NCBI RefSeq assembly: GCF_026127265.1
Contig: NZ_WWFG01000001.1
Span: 3,268,501-3,332,500 of the forward strand
From: Nostoc sp. KVJ3
GTDB taxonomy: Bacteria; Cyanobacteriota; Cyanobacteriia; Cyanobacteriales; Nostocaceae
Length of the DNA stretch: 64,000 nt
Direction: 5' to 3'
Below the pieces are notes generated by a model. That model saw only the letters and a program-made list of their open reading frames with translations. It was not told the origin of the DNA and ran no database searches. Made by a program: the position numbers and the translations under genes. The first letter of the stretch is position 1. Every line of letters starts with the position of its first letter. Shown here piece by piece: positions 43,751 through 52,513 of this stretch.

Positions 43751-44092
43751 ATGGCGAAAATCCAGTTTTCTAAAGGTCTTGACGAAGAGGTAATTCCAGA
43801 GGTGCGGCTGACGCGATCGCGTACTGGTGACAGTGGTACAGCCACATTTATTTTTACAAATCCGAAAATTTTAGATCAAGGTAGCACCGAAGATATTACT
43901 GGGATGTACTTGAGTGACGAAGAAGGAGAGATAGTTACTCGTGAAGTTAAGGCGAAATTTATCAACGGGAAACCGGAAGCATTAGAAGCACTTTACGTAA
44001 TGAAATCTGCCCAAGAATGGGAGCGCTTTATGCGTTTCATGGAACGGTATGCTGAAGAAAACGATCTTGGACTCAGCAAAGCTGAAAAATAG
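43751..44092 (+). CDS. psb28: Photosystem II assembly protein Psb28
   Basis: A 113-residue soluble protein. MAKIQFSKGLDEEVIPEVRL, RSRTGDSGTATFIFTNP and GMYLSDEEGEIVTREV match Psb28, which binds the CP47/RC47 assembly intermediate on the cytoplasmic face and protects it during PSII biogenesis. Length is normal. The stop TAG is the first part of a tandem agggcat repeat. It precedes moaB by about 100 bp, but there is no functional link. Confidence 0.95.
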   Translation: MAKIQFSKGLDEEVIPEVRLTRSRTGDSGTATFIFTNPKILDQGSTEDITGMYLSDEEGEIVTREVKAKFINGKPEALEALYVMKSAQEWERFMRFMERYAEENDLGLSKAEK

Positions 44093-44118
44093 GGCATAGG
44101 GCATAGGGCATAGGGCAT
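44091..44118. repeat. Four tandem 7-bp agggcat units
   Basis: agggcat is repeated four times without mismatch, starting inside the psb28 stop codon. Such arrays are prone to copy-number change. Confidence 0.85.
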
Positions 44119-44193
44119 GGGTAATTTTTTCATGTCCAATGAGGGGCATTCTTCGTGCCCAATTGCCCATTATCAAAAATTAAAGCTTAACCT

Positions 44194-44715
44194 ATGACAC
44201 AACAACCACATCCAGATTCACCTGGGATTACGATAACTTGTGCTGTGGTTACTGTCAGCGATACACGCACATCCAAAACAGACAAAAGTGGACAGCTAAT
44301 TCAGCAGTTACTTCTTGGTGCTAACTATGTTGTCGGAGCCTACACGATTATCAAAGATGAACCAACACAAATTCAAGGGCAGATAGAATATCTGGGTAAA
44401 AGCTCAAATTTGGATGCTGTAATTTTTAATGGTGGTACCGGTATTGCGCCAAGAGATACCACTTATGATGCTATTGAGAAGTTACTGGAGAAAACTTTGC
44501 CGGGATTTGGTGAGTTATTTCGTTTTTTAAGTTATCAAGAAATTGGTTCGCGGGCGATCGCTTCTCGCGCTGTTGCTGGTGTGTATCAAAATAAATTAAT
44601 CTTCTCGCTTCCTGGTTCCAGTAATGCTGTGCGGCTGGCGATGGAAAAATTGATTTTGCCCGAACTCACTCACCTGGTAAGTCAGCTTTGTCAGGGATTT
44701 TCAGCCTCTCCCTGA
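44194..44715 (+). CDS. moaB: Molybdenum cofactor biosynthesis protein MoaB/MogA family
   Basis: A 173-residue MoCF-domain protein. CAVVTVSDTRTSKTDKSGQL near 13-32, the molybdopterin-binding FNGGTGIAPRDTTYDAIE near 83-100, and the SRAVAGVYQNKLIFSLPGSS loop near 128-147 are canonical. It adenylylates molybdopterin or is the MoaB paralogue that has lost this role; the motifs do not decide. Molybdenum cofactor is needed for nitrate reductase. No other mo genes are nearby. Confidence 0.9.
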   Translation: MTQQPHPDSPGITITCAVVTVSDTRTSKTDKSGQLIQQLLLGANYVVGAYTIIKDEPTQIQGQIEYLGKSSNLDAVIFNGGTGIAPRDTTYDAIEKLLEKTLPGFGELFRFLSYQEIGSRAIASRAVAGVYQNKLIFSLPGSSNAVRLAMEKLILPELTHLVSQLCQGFSASP

Positions 44716-44812
44716 TAAAACTAAGGCATGAGGCACTAAAATCATCCCTTATGTACTTACATTTTGAGGCTACAAGAATTATAGTAAGCCGGTGTTTAAT
44801 ATCAGATCGGCA

Positions 44813-46564
44813 ATGGAGCCTATTCACTGGAATTGCACAATTGCTCACGGCATCACTGCATTTTCATACTTTGGCATACCCATACTAATAGGGGTTTTCT
44901 TTGCTAAAACTAAGGCAACTATCCCTTCTAAGTTTTGGCTAGCCTTTTTCTTATCAGGTGGATTCGTACTATTTTGCGGATTTCATCACCTTTTGGCAGT
45001 TTTTGATACACATTCGGCAGTGTCGCTGTTGCACTTAGTCGTGCTTGATTTAATGGCGTTTGTCTCATTATGTGCCTTACTAAGCCTCATGCCAACTGCG
45101 TATCAAATTGTAGAGGCGATCGCTAAATATCAAGAAGATACCCGCGAACTTCAACGCAGTCAGCAGATGCAACGGCTATTTTTAAATCAGGGCCCCTTTG
45201 GAGCTTATATCAAAGATAAGCAATCTAGAGTGCTTTACTACAACCAGGAGCTACAGTCTAGATTTTCGGTAGATTCACAAGAATGGTTAGGGAAAACGGA
45301 TAGTGAATTCTTGCCAGATCCAGAAGAGGGGCGGCGGATAATGGAAAACGATCAAGTCGTTTTGAAGACTCAACGCCCTTTGAAACTGATTGAAGAGGTA
45401 AAGGTAGCTGGTAATAATCAACCATGCTACTGGCTATCATTTAAGTTTCCCTTTAGCGATGGCGCAACAGGCGATCGCCGCATCGGTGGGATCAGTATCG
45501 ATATTACAGAATCTATAGAAGCACAGCGATCGCTCACCGATCTAAATCGGCAGCTAGAAGAAAAAACACTAAAATTAGAGGCAAAAAAACGAGAACTTAT
45601 ACATCTCTCAGATATGGCAGATATGCTTTATTGCTGCGAGTCTGAAGATGAGGTGTATAAAGTAGTCGCTTTAACTTGTTCCAAGCTATTTCCTTGTATG
45701 AGTGGTTGTATATATATAATTGCTAATTCTAAGAATTATGTTCAGATGAATAGTTTTTGGGGAGATAAAAGAACCAGTAAAGAAGTATTTTCACTATCTG
45801 AATGTTGGGCATTGCGGAGAGGGAAATTCAACCTTTTATCGTCTGGTAACTCAGGACTGATATGCAACCATTTAATACCGCCTATTAGCGGTATACATTT
45901 GTGTGTTCCATTGTTTGGACAAAGCGAATTAGTTGGGATTTTACACATCTATGCCCTTGAAGAAATCAGTCCAGAGGAGCAACAAATTACTGAGATTATT
46001 GCTAGAACTTTAGGTTTTGCACTAAATAATTTATCGATCAAAAAACGTCTAACTCATGATAACTTACGGGATGGTATGACCCAACTATTCAATCAGAGCT
46101 ATACGGAAACTATAATGGAACAAAGGTTAGCGGAAGCTGAACGGTCGGGAGAACCTCTTAGTGTTATTTTTCTTGATATTGATAACTTCAAATCTTACAA
46201 CTCGCGCTATGGGCACGTGACAGCAAATATTGTTATTCAGGGATTAGCAAAACTGCTATTAAAATCTATTCGCTCTTTTGATATTCCTTGCAGATGGGGT
46301 GGTGAAGAATTTGTGATTGTCATGCCTAATATGTCACTAGAAACGCTCAGAAAACGAGTAGAACAACTAAGGCTAGATGTTGAACAAATGCAATTGAGGG
46401 ATGGCGATCAAATCCTCCAAGGCATCACTGCTTCTTTTGGAATAGCTGTATCAGAACCAGGAATTACAGTTAAGGATTTTTTGAATCGGGCAAATCAAGC
46501 GATGCTTGAGGCGAAGCGAACAGGGAAAAATCGGGTGATGGAGTATGTAAATAGGTACAATTAA
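44813..46564 (+). CDS. Diguanylate cyclase with ethylene-receptor-like sensor, PAS and GAF
   Basis: 583 residues from the ATG at 44813 (a GTG at 44792 adds 7). The N terminus has three membrane helices (about 12-95): SYFGIPILIGVFFAK, FVLFCGFHHLL, LDLMAFVSLCALLSLM. Y-F-x-I-P and C-G-x-x-H align with ETR1-type ethylene-binding domains, including the Cu(I) Cys/His pair; the ETR1 Asp25 position is His. A coil, a PAS domain (FGAYIKDKQSRVLYYNQELQ), a coil and a degenerate GAF follow. The GGDEF domain has GGEEF (near 496) and an inhibitory I-site RSFD five residues before it. It should make c-di-GMP. Ethylene sensing is inference. Confidence 0.82.
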   Translation: MEPIHWNCTIAHGITAFSYFGIPILIGVFFAKTKATIPSKFWLAFFLSGGFVLFCGFHHLLAVFDTHSAVSLLHLVVLDLMAFVSLCALLSLMPTAYQIVEAIAKYQEDTRELQRSQQMQRLFLNQGPFGAYIKDKQSRVLYYNQELQSRFSVDSQEWLGKTDSEFLPDPEEGRRIMENDQVVLKTQRPLKLIEEVKVAGNNQPCYWLSFKFPFSDGATGDRRIGGISIDITESIEAQRSLTDLNRQLEEKTLKLEAKKRELIHLSDMADMLYCCESEDEVYKVVALTCSKLFPCMSGCIYIIANSKNYVQMNSFWGDKRTSKEVFSLSECWALRRGKFNLLSSGNSGLICNHLIPPISGIHLCVPLFGQSELVGILHIYALEEISPEEQQITEIIARTLGFALNNLSIKKRLTHDNLRDGMTQLFNQSYTETIMEQRLAEAERSGEPLSVIFLDIDNFKSYNSRYGHVTANIVIQGLAKLLLKSIRSFDIPCRWGGEEFVIVMPNMSLETLRKRVEQLRLDVEQMQLRDGDQILQGITASFGIAVSEPGITVKDFLNRANQAMLEAKRTGKNRVMEYVNRYN

Positions 46565-46597
46565 AATAATTCGTAATTCGTAATACTGTAAGCGGTG

Positions 46598-46806
46598 GAA
46601 TAAAAAGGAGTCAGGAGTCAGAATACAGGAGTCAGAATACTCCACCCATGAAGGGATGGAGTTTAAATGAGGAAAAAGTTTCAGCCAAGTTTGCCCACGT
46701 TAGCGTAGCGGCATGAAGTGCGGGGCGAGGTTTTCACCAATATTCATCAACCACTCGTACAGAATTCATGGCTTTTTTCTGACTCCTGACTTCTGAATTC
46801 TTCTTA
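46598..46806. repeat. Dispersed repeat with caggagtcagaata arms
   Basis: caggagtcagaata is tandemly repeated at about 46614-46640, and ctgactcctgacttctgaat near 46780 forms an inverted arm. Between them lie a cccatgaaggga hairpin and gttagcgtagcggcatgaag, a common Nostoc word. Confidence 0.55.
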
Positions 46807-46899
46807 TAAAATTTAGAGATGTGTTGTTAGCGTAGTGGGGCGAAGTCCGGTGCAATTTTGTGTTTCTACGAGGGTTTTGGATCTATCATTTTCCCATAT

Positions 46900-46936
46900 A
46901 AAAAACAACTCCCTGAAGATGTGGGAGTTGTTTTTT
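46900..46936. terminator. Bidirectional terminator between the cyclase and mraY
   Basis: AAAAAACAACTCCC and GGGAGTTGTTTTTT form a 14-bp stem with a 9-nt loop, with A and T runs on both sides, so it can end transcripts from either strand. Confidence 0.8.
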
Positions 46937-46997
46937 ATCTTCGACTATTTTCTCAAAAGATGATTCAGAATGGAGCGATACCTGTGGTGGGCTGCGC

Positions 46998-48089
46998 CTA
47001 CGCCAAGCAGATGGCAGCCAGAATAGCCGCGATGACATAAAATACTCCAACCACTTGCAATTCTGACCAACCAGTGAGTTCTAAATGATGGTGTAAGGGG
47101 GCCATTTTGAAGAGACGTTTGCCTTTGCCATCGGGGCCCTTGGTGGCTTTGTAATAGCTTACTTGTGCCATCACGGAAAGAGTTTCTACGAAGAAGATAC
47201 CACTGAGAATAAATAATGCTACTAAGGTGTTTGTCAATAACGCTACAGCAGCTAATGCTCCTCCCAGTGCCAGGGAACCAGTATCTCCCATGAAAACGCG
47301 GGCTGGGTTACGATTATGAGCTAAGAAACCTAAGCAACCACCACTTAAAGCTGCACAGAAAACCATCAATCCTGGTGCTGTAGGTGCGATTAAAGCACCT
47401 AATGCTAAAAGTGCGATCGCTACTGTTCCTGCTGCCAAGCCATCAATACCATCTGTTAAATTAGTCGCATTACTTTCTGCAACTAACACAAAACCTGCTA
47501 GAGGCCAAAATAGAAATCCTAATGGTAGTGTGAAGCTCACCCAAGGTAAAGCAATATTTGTAATATTAGAAGGTTGATTAAACATCAGCCAGAGACAAAA
47601 CACTGCCGCAAAACCTACTTGCAAAGCTAGTTTTGTTCGGGGAGATATGCCTTTATTTGATTTCCGGCGCAGAATTTGCCAATCGTCCAGCCAGCCAATT
47701 AATCCGTAGCTGATTGTCAAAGCCGAAACTGCAAGGACATCTGTAGCGAAGTTAGACAAGATGCAAGCAATTATCACACCTACAGGGATAAAAAATATAC
47801 CCCCCATTGTCGGCGTACCTGCCTTTTTTAGATGGGCTTGGGGGCCATCTTCGCGGATTATTTGTCCAGTTTTGAGTGCTTGAAGTAAAGGTATTACCCA
47901 AAAGCCAACTACACCTGAACCCATAGCACACAACAGCAGTGGCAGGGTTAAGGACATACTTTGCCAGGGGAGCCTGTTGGCTATCGAATCTAAGAAAAAT
48001 GCTGTTGTACCTAGACCAACGGCTAATAAAGAAGCTAGCGCGATTCCAGAAATATTTAGTCCTTGCTCAGGAGATAATTTAGCGTCCAC
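46998..48089 (-). CDS. mraY: Phospho-N-acetylmuramoyl-pentapeptide transferase
   Basis: A 363-residue polytopic enzyme that attaches UDP-MurNAc-pentapeptide to undecaprenyl phosphate to give lipid I. Signatures: KKAGTPTMGGIFFIP near 87, SNATNLTDGIDGLAAG (the Asp-rich catalytic loop), ARVFMGDTGSLALGG, and KMAPLHHHLELTGWSE (the HHH motif). About ten helices. The final Ala codon is followed by TAG in ttggcgtaggcgcagccc, a dispersed Nostoc repeat, so a repeat supplies the stop. Confidence 0.96.
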   Translation of the reverse strand: MDAKLSPEQGLNISGIALASLLAVGLGTTAFFLDSIANRLPWQSMSLTLPLLLCAMGSGVVGFWVIPLLQALKTGQIIREDGPQAHLKKAGTPTMGGIFFIPVGVIIACILSNFATDVLAVSALTISYGLIGWLDDWQILRRKSNKGISPRTKLALQVGFAAVFCLWLMFNQPSNITNIALPWVSFTLPLGFLFWPLAGFVLVAESNATNLTDGIDGLAAGTVAIALLALGALIAPTAPGLMVFCAALSGGCLGFLAHNRNPARVFMGDTGSLALGGALAAVALLTNTLVALFILSGIFFVETLSVMAQVSYYKATKGPDGKGKRLFKMAPLHHHLELTGWSELQVVGVFYVIAAILAAICLA

Positions 48090-48170
48090 AGAAGTTTTCC
48101 TTCACTCCACACTTATTAAAATTGAATATCCACTAGCTAGGGATACAACCAAGTCCCTAGCCTGAAAAGG

Positions 48171-48404
48171 CTAATCCTCGGCGATTCCTATATCGTCATC
48201 ATCAAGGTCGTAGCCAATTCCATCTTCTACACCCATTAGAGAGTCTATTTCTTCTTCGCCATCTTGAAAATCCGGGTCGTGAACGTCACGTGTTATAATC
48301 CGACCCTTATTTTCCAACCAATCCAATAAAGAGGACTCTGGCTTTAGGGGGATGACATGGGCTCGTTGGTTACGGGGTTCTTCACGTAATGGAGAGTTCA
48401 ACAT
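48171..48404 (-). CDS. DUF3134 protein
   Basis: A 77-residue acidic protein. NSPLREEPRNQRAHVIPLKP then ESSLLDWLENKGRIITRD match the DUF3134 family, which is confined to cyanobacteria. The C-terminal half is very acidic (DLDDDDIGIAED). Function unknown. It is upstream of mraY on the same strand, 81 bp away, and could be cotranscribed with it. Confidence 0.85.
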   Translation of the reverse strand: MLNSPLREEPRNQRAHVIPLKPESSLLDWLENKGRIITRDVHDPDFQDGEEEIDSLMGVEDGIGYDLDDDDIGIAED

Positions 48405-48646
48405 ATCAAAGAAGACAAGAAAAGGTTTACGTAAGTTGACATTTAGAGTCTATCACTTGACACGGATTAATTTAGTTATCTTTTCAACCCTTTGGTGAAT
48501 AAATCCGCATTCAGATAGAAATTTTTTATTTAATAGGCATAAGGCTTAAGTCCAGTGATTCTTAGTAATTTTTATGGCTCTCCATATATGTGATGAATAT
48601 CTTGTTTATGCTGATGGAAAGTGACTGATTTTAGAGGTGACAGGCG

Positions 48647-49231
48647 ATGATGGGAAAAGCGGCTCTCATGGATGCGATCGCTGGTACTAATCGCGGTCTA
48701 CTGGCGACTGAAGCCCAGAAACAGGCTATCTTAGCAGCGATCGCCAATTTAGAAGACTTTAATCCTACACCCCGTCCGGTAGAAGCTAGCAATTTGCTAG
48801 ATGGCAATTGGCGATTACTATACACCAATAGCAAGGCTCTTTTAAATTTAGATCGTCTACCTTTTTGCAAACTTGGTCAAATCTATCAGTGTATCCGGGT
48901 AGAGACTACCAGTGTTTACAACATAGCTGAGATTTATGGCTTACCTTATTTGTCAGGATTAGTCAGCGTTGCTGCTAAATTTGAGCCAGTTTCAGATCGG
49001 CGTGTCCAAGTAAAATTTGAGCGGTCTATTATCGGCTTACAACGTTTAATAGAATACAATTCTCCGGTAACTTTTATCCAACAAATTGAAGAAGGTAGAA
49101 AATTTCCGGCGATTGATTTTCCAATCAAGAGCGATAAACAGCAAGGCTGGTTAGATATCACCTATATAGATAACGATCTGCGAATCGGCAGAGGTAACGA
49201 GGGCAGCGTGTTCATATTGAGTAAAACATAA
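48647..49231 (+). CDS. PAP/fibrillin-family protein
   Basis: A 194-residue lipocalin-like protein. LLDGNWRLLYTNSKALLNLD near 46 is the plastid-lipid-associated (fibrillin) signature, and the C-terminal GWLDITYIDNDLRIGRGNEG with a final VFILSKT is the conserved end. Plant relatives sit on plastoglobules; cyanobacterial ones associate with thylakoids and affect photoprotection. ATG 48647 or 48650 may start it. The next gene is psaE. Confidence 0.9.
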   Translation: MMGKAALMDAIAGTNRGLLATEAQKQAILAAIANLEDFNPTPRPVEASNLLDGNWRLLYTNSKALLNLDRLPFCKLGQIYQCIRVETTSVYNIAEIYGLPYLSGLVSVAAKFEPVSDRRVQVKFERSIIGLQRLIEYNSPVTFIQQIEEGRKFPAIDFPIKSDKQQGWLDITYIDNDLRIGRGNEGSVFILSKT

Positions 49232-49496
49232 AGTTTGTACAAAAATACTGTTTGCGAATGAAGGTACGCTATAACGTGTACCTTGTCAAGTAGAGTCTGA
49301 TACCTTTTTAAATCTTGGATGTGGTGTGGGGGGATGAGGGAGAAAGAATAACTAATATTCAATGCCCAATGCCCAATGTCCCATACCAAATTCAGACAAA
49401 TAACTTAACAAAGACTCTTGCAGCGACCTTCAGGTTGTAGAGTGAAATCAATTAGCCCTCTAGATTGGCGATTGATAACTAAAAGGGAAAATAATC

Positions 49497-49712
49497 ATGG
49501 TTCAACGTGGTTCTAAAGTACGTATTCTCCGCCCTGAATCCTACTGGTTTCAGGATTTAGGAACTGTGGCTTCCATTGACCAAAGCGGCATCAAATACCC
49601 TGTAATTGTCCGTTTTGAAAAAGTCAATTACTCTGGTATAAATACCAACAACTTTGCCCAAGATGAATTAGTCGAGGTTGAAGCACCAAAGGCTAAACCA
49701 GCTAAAAAATAG
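49497..49712 (+). CDS. psaE: Photosystem I subunit PsaE
   Basis: A 71-residue SH3-fold stromal-side (cytoplasmic) subunit of PSI. MVQRGSKVRILRPESYWFQD, GTVASIDQSGIKYPVIVRF and NYSGINTNNFAQDELVEVE are diagnostic. It helps ferredoxin docking and cyclic flow. The lysine/alanine-rich end (APKAKPAKK) is common in Nostocales. GGG.AAAATAATC precedes the ATG. Confidence 0.97.
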   Translation: MVQRGSKVRILRPESYWFQDLGTVASIDQSGIKYPVIVRFEKVNYSGINTNNFAQDELVEVEAPKAKPAKK

Positions 49713-49962
49713 CAGCAAAGCTATAAGGGGGTTGTTTGATGCGATGATGAAGGGTAGTCTTAAGTCTGAAGTATGAAGTCTGAAAATTTCAGTTCATTCA
49801 TTCTTCACCCTAGCCTACCCTAATCTCCGAGAGCCGCCCTGCGGGTATTTACGGTTTCTTTTGGGTAATAATACGAGCCATCTACGGATGTTTAAGTTAC
49901 TATCCCATCTCTTCTTTATTGAACCCCCAAGTACATCAAAATTGTCTGCTTAATCAGCTTGA

Positions 49963-50829
49963 ATGCCTGAACTGCCTGAAGTTGAAACAGTCCGAAAGGG
50001 TCTAAATCAGTTGACCCTTAACCAAGAAATTACGGGTGGAGATGTGTTGCTCAATCGCACCATCGCCTACCCGTTTTCTGTTGATGAGTTTATTGATGGA
50101 ATTAAAAAGAGTGCGATCGCTACTTGGCATCGTCGTGGTAAATATCTCCTCGCTGAACTTTCTTCCCCTTCCTCAACCAGTTGGCTAGGGGTTCATCTGC
50201 GAATGACCGGTCAACTACTATGGGTGCATCGAGATGAACCATTACATAAGCACACACGGGTTAGATTATTCTTTGGGGATCAGCAGGAATTGCGTTTTGT
50301 CGATCAACGTACCTTCGGTAAAATTTGGTGGGTTCCGCCTGGTGTTGCTGTAGAAAGTATTATGACTGGTTTGGCAAAACTGGCAGCAGATCCATTTTCA
50401 CCGGAATTCACTGTTGAATATCTAGCAAGCAAACTCAAAAACCGTCGCCGTCCGATTAAGACTGCGCTACTAGATCAATCGGTGGTGGCGGGATTAGGTA
50501 ACATTTATGCCGATGAAGCCTTGTTTAAGAGTGGAATTTTACCTGAAACTTTGTGTATAGATTTACAGCTAAAGCAAATTGAGCTTTTACGAACAGCCAT
50601 AATTCAAGTTTTAGAAACCAGCATTCAGGCTGGGGGTACAACTTTTAGTAATTTCTTAAGTGTTCAGGGTGTCAACGGCAATTATGGTGGTGTTGCCTGG
50701 GTTTATAATCGCGCTGGAGAACCCTGTCGAGTTTGTGGTATGCCAATTCAACGGATTAGGCTAGCTGGGCGATCTAGTCATTTTTGCCTACAGTGTCAAA
50801 CGTTAGGGGGAGTTAGGAGACGCGATTAA
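49963..50829 (+). CDS. mutM: Formamidopyrimidine-DNA glycosylase
   Basis: A 288-residue bifunctional glycosylase/AP lyase for 8-oxoguanine and formamidopyrimidines. The catalytic N terminus is PELPEVETVRKG with Pro as residue 1 after Met removal. HLRMTGQLLWV near 87, AVAGLGNIYADEALF-type text near 175, and the zinc finger CRVCGMPIQRIRLAGRSSHF ending FCLQCQ complete it. The last residues (VRRRD) and the stop lie in the gagacgcgattaatcgc repeat shared with 43030-43057. Confidence 0.96.
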   Translation: MPELPEVETVRKGLNQLTLNQEITGGDVLLNRTIAYPFSVDEFIDGIKKSAIATWHRRGKYLLAELSSPSSTSWLGVHLRMTGQLLWVHRDEPLHKHTRVRLFFGDQQELRFVDQRTFGKIWWVPPGVAVESIMTGLAKLAADPFSPEFTVEYLASKLKNRRRPIKTALLDQSVVAGLGNIYADEALFKSGILPETLCIDLQLKQIELLRTAIIQVLETSIQAGGTTFSNFLSVQGVNGNYGGVAWVYNRAGEPCRVCGMPIQRIRLAGRSSHFCLQCQTLGGVRRRD

Positions 50830-50915
50830 TCGCTTCTGTACAAGAATTTTTATTTCTAATTCGGAAGTCCCCTAAAATGCAGATAAAACAATCTAGAAAT
50901 TTGAGAGGGGAATTC

Positions 50916-51131
50916 ATGGCAGTTAAAAAGGGAGATATGGTTCGCGCCATCCGCGAGAAACTGGAAAACAGTCTAGAAGCAAAAGCTAGTGATACTCGCT
51001 TTCCTTCTTATTTGTTTGAAACCAAGGGCGAAATTGTCGATGTCAAAGGTGATTACGCCCTGATTAAGTTTGGGAAAGTGCCAACACCAAACGTTTGGTT
51101 ACGTGTAGATCAACTGGAAGAGTTTAAATAA
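50916..51131 (+). CDS. ndhO: NAD(P)H-quinone oxidoreductase subunit O (NdhO)
   Basis: A 71-residue peripheral subunit of the NDH-1 complex. MAVKKGDMVRAIREKLENSL, RFPSYLFETKGEIVDVKGD and VPTPNVWLRVDQLEEF match NdhO. The ATG at 50916 has GAGAGGGG upstream; a longer frame from 50877 has no homology. NDH-1 drives respiration and cyclic flow around PSI. A hairpin terminator follows at 51146. Confidence 0.95.
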   Translation: MAVKKGDMVRAIREKLENSLEAKASDTRFPSYLFETKGEIVDVKGDYALIKFGKVPTPNVWLRVDQLEEFK

Positions 51132-51145
51132 TCCAGCAAAAATAA

Positions 51146-51174
51146 AAGGCAGTAGGTTCAAATCCCACTGCCTT
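51146..51174. terminator. Terminator hairpin between ndhO and a convergent gene
   Basis: aaggcagt pairs with actgcctt across a 13-nt loop, followed by attgttatt. The loop reads aggttcaaatccc, which imitates a tRNA T-loop, but no tRNA body is present. Confidence 0.65.
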
Positions 51175-51232
51175 ATTGTTATTCCAAAATTCATTACCCC
51201 ATAAAAACCAACATCACAAGATTGGTTTGGCG

Positions 51233-51589
51233 TTAGCGGCGGGAATCTTGATCTGCGGGATCGCCATAGGGATCTTCGCTAGCTGGGCGGACGTCACCAA
51301 ACTCCCCTGTGTCTGCGGGGTCGCCGTAAGGGTCTTCGCTAGCTGGGCGAACATTGCCGTAAGACGCGATATCTGCGGGATCGCCGTAGGGGTCTTCACT
51401 GGCTGGGCTGACATTGCCGTAAGATGCTGGATCTGCGGGATCGCCATAAGGATCTTCGCTGGCTGGACGTACATTGCGATCGCCTCCGCCAGGGCGTAGC
51501 CCATCGCGCAATTTGGCATCTTCTTCAGCTTGATCGCTGTTCGATCCCAAAAGCAAATCTTTCGCCTTTCGGAAAAATTCATCTACCAT
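51233..51589 (-). CDS. Tandem-repeat protein with four PASEDPYGDPAD units
   Basis: A 118-residue acidic protein. MVDEFFRKAKDLLLGSNSDQ forms a short helix; then four repeats of about 18-20 residues carry the core RPASEDPYGDPAD (one reads SPASEDPYGDPAD). Each repeat is about 60 bp. A short helix followed by SEDPYGDPAD-like repeats occurs in several cyanobacteria as far as I know; the function is unknown. The repeats may bind metal or partner proteins. It is convergent with ndhO. Confidence 0.75.
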   Translation of the reverse strand: MVDEFFRKAKDLLLGSNSDQAEEDAKLRDGLRPGGGDRNVRPASEDPYGDPADPASYGNVSPASEDPYGDPADIASYGNVRPASEDPYGDPADTGEFGDVRPASEDPYGDPADQDSRR

Positions 51590-51684
51590 AATCTATCTCC
51601 TGATTTAAGTTCGTGTTTCCGACGTGCGCGATCGGCGTTATCCTCCGGGAAACCCGCTTTCTTATTTACACACGCTTGGCTGAT

Positions 51685-52176
51685 CTAGAGTGCCGGAGCC
51701 GCCTCTGAAGTTATACCAGTGAGATCGCGACCTGTAGTACTCCGGTTATAGCCTTGAAATTGCCGATATTTTTGGGCTTCCGATTCGGGGACTCGAATTC
51801 CTTCTGATGGTGGCGTTACCCAGTGGGCGCGATGTTCTGCATCACGGTAGTATACACGCCCGTTCTTGGAAAGATAGTACTTACCTTGCGCTCCTTCTTG
51901 GGAAGCATTTTTATGCTGATTGTAGAGGTAATAAAGTCCCGCAGCACCTGCCAAAATTGCTACTTTCTGCCCTGTAGATAAGCCTTTCTTGGCTTCGGGT
52001 TGGTTTGTGGTGCGATCGCTCACTGTTCTACCAACACTATCATCAACAGGTGGTGGAACTGAAGCATTTCGAGAACCGCCTCCACAGCTACTCAGTAAGG
52101 GTACCATTAGCAATCCTGAAAGCAGCACTGCGAATAGACGCGAAACTATTTTACGTTCTTTATATATTGTAATCAT
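51685..52176 (-). CDS. Putative lipoprotein with a second membrane segment
   Basis: A 163-residue protein. The leader has VSRLFAVLLSGLLMVPLLSSC, with lipobox LLSSC (Cys 31). A short helix (VAILAGAAGLYYLYNQ, about 70-85) and a conserved-looking tail (GKYYLSKNGRVYYRDAEHRA, HWVTPPSEGIRVPESEA) follow. I recognise no domain; the tail suggests a small beta structure at the surface or in the periplasm. A 100-bp spacer with an HIP1-type site separates it from the repeat-protein gene on the same strand. Confidence 0.65.
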   Translation of the reverse strand: MITIYKERKIVSRLFAVLLSGLLMVPLLSSCGGGSRNASVPPPVDDSVGRTVSDRTTNQPEAKKGLSTGQKVAILAGAAGLYYLYNQHKNASQEGAQGKYYLSKNGRVYYRDAEHRAHWVTPPSEGIRVPESEAQKYRQFQGYNRSTTGRDLTGITSEAAPAL

Positions 52177-52513
52177 CGGATTTCTTCATCACCTGTATTT
52201 GCTAAAAGCCTTGCTGTTGCAAAAATCAAGTTGGAATTTATGTTATTTCACCTGGGATTGAAAAAACATATACCACTCAATTTGTAACTGCACTAGCTAC
52301 AGCGTTTAACTGTCATGATGATCGATTTTCTCAAGTATTCCATCCTGCCTTTGAGAGAAACTGCATTCATCCCAAGGAAATATATTATTGATTTTTGATT
52401 AACGGGACTTAAATATTTTTGAGGCAGAAATAAACCTCAAACTCATGCAGGGTAAGCGAAACACACCAAACGCTCAAAAATAGCTAAAACCCTGATAGAT
52501 TAATAAACATTAA
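52177..52513. other. Spacer with no gene
   Basis: About 335 bp between two minus-strand genes. It is AT-rich and has no repeat or terminator that I can support apart from weak dyads. The promoter of the lipoprotein gene should lie at its left end. Confidence 0.4.

Noticed and set aside
51146..51174. tRNA-like T-loop (ggttcaaatccc)
   Set aside because: No acceptor, D-arm or anticodon arm upstream; it is the loop of a terminator hairpin.
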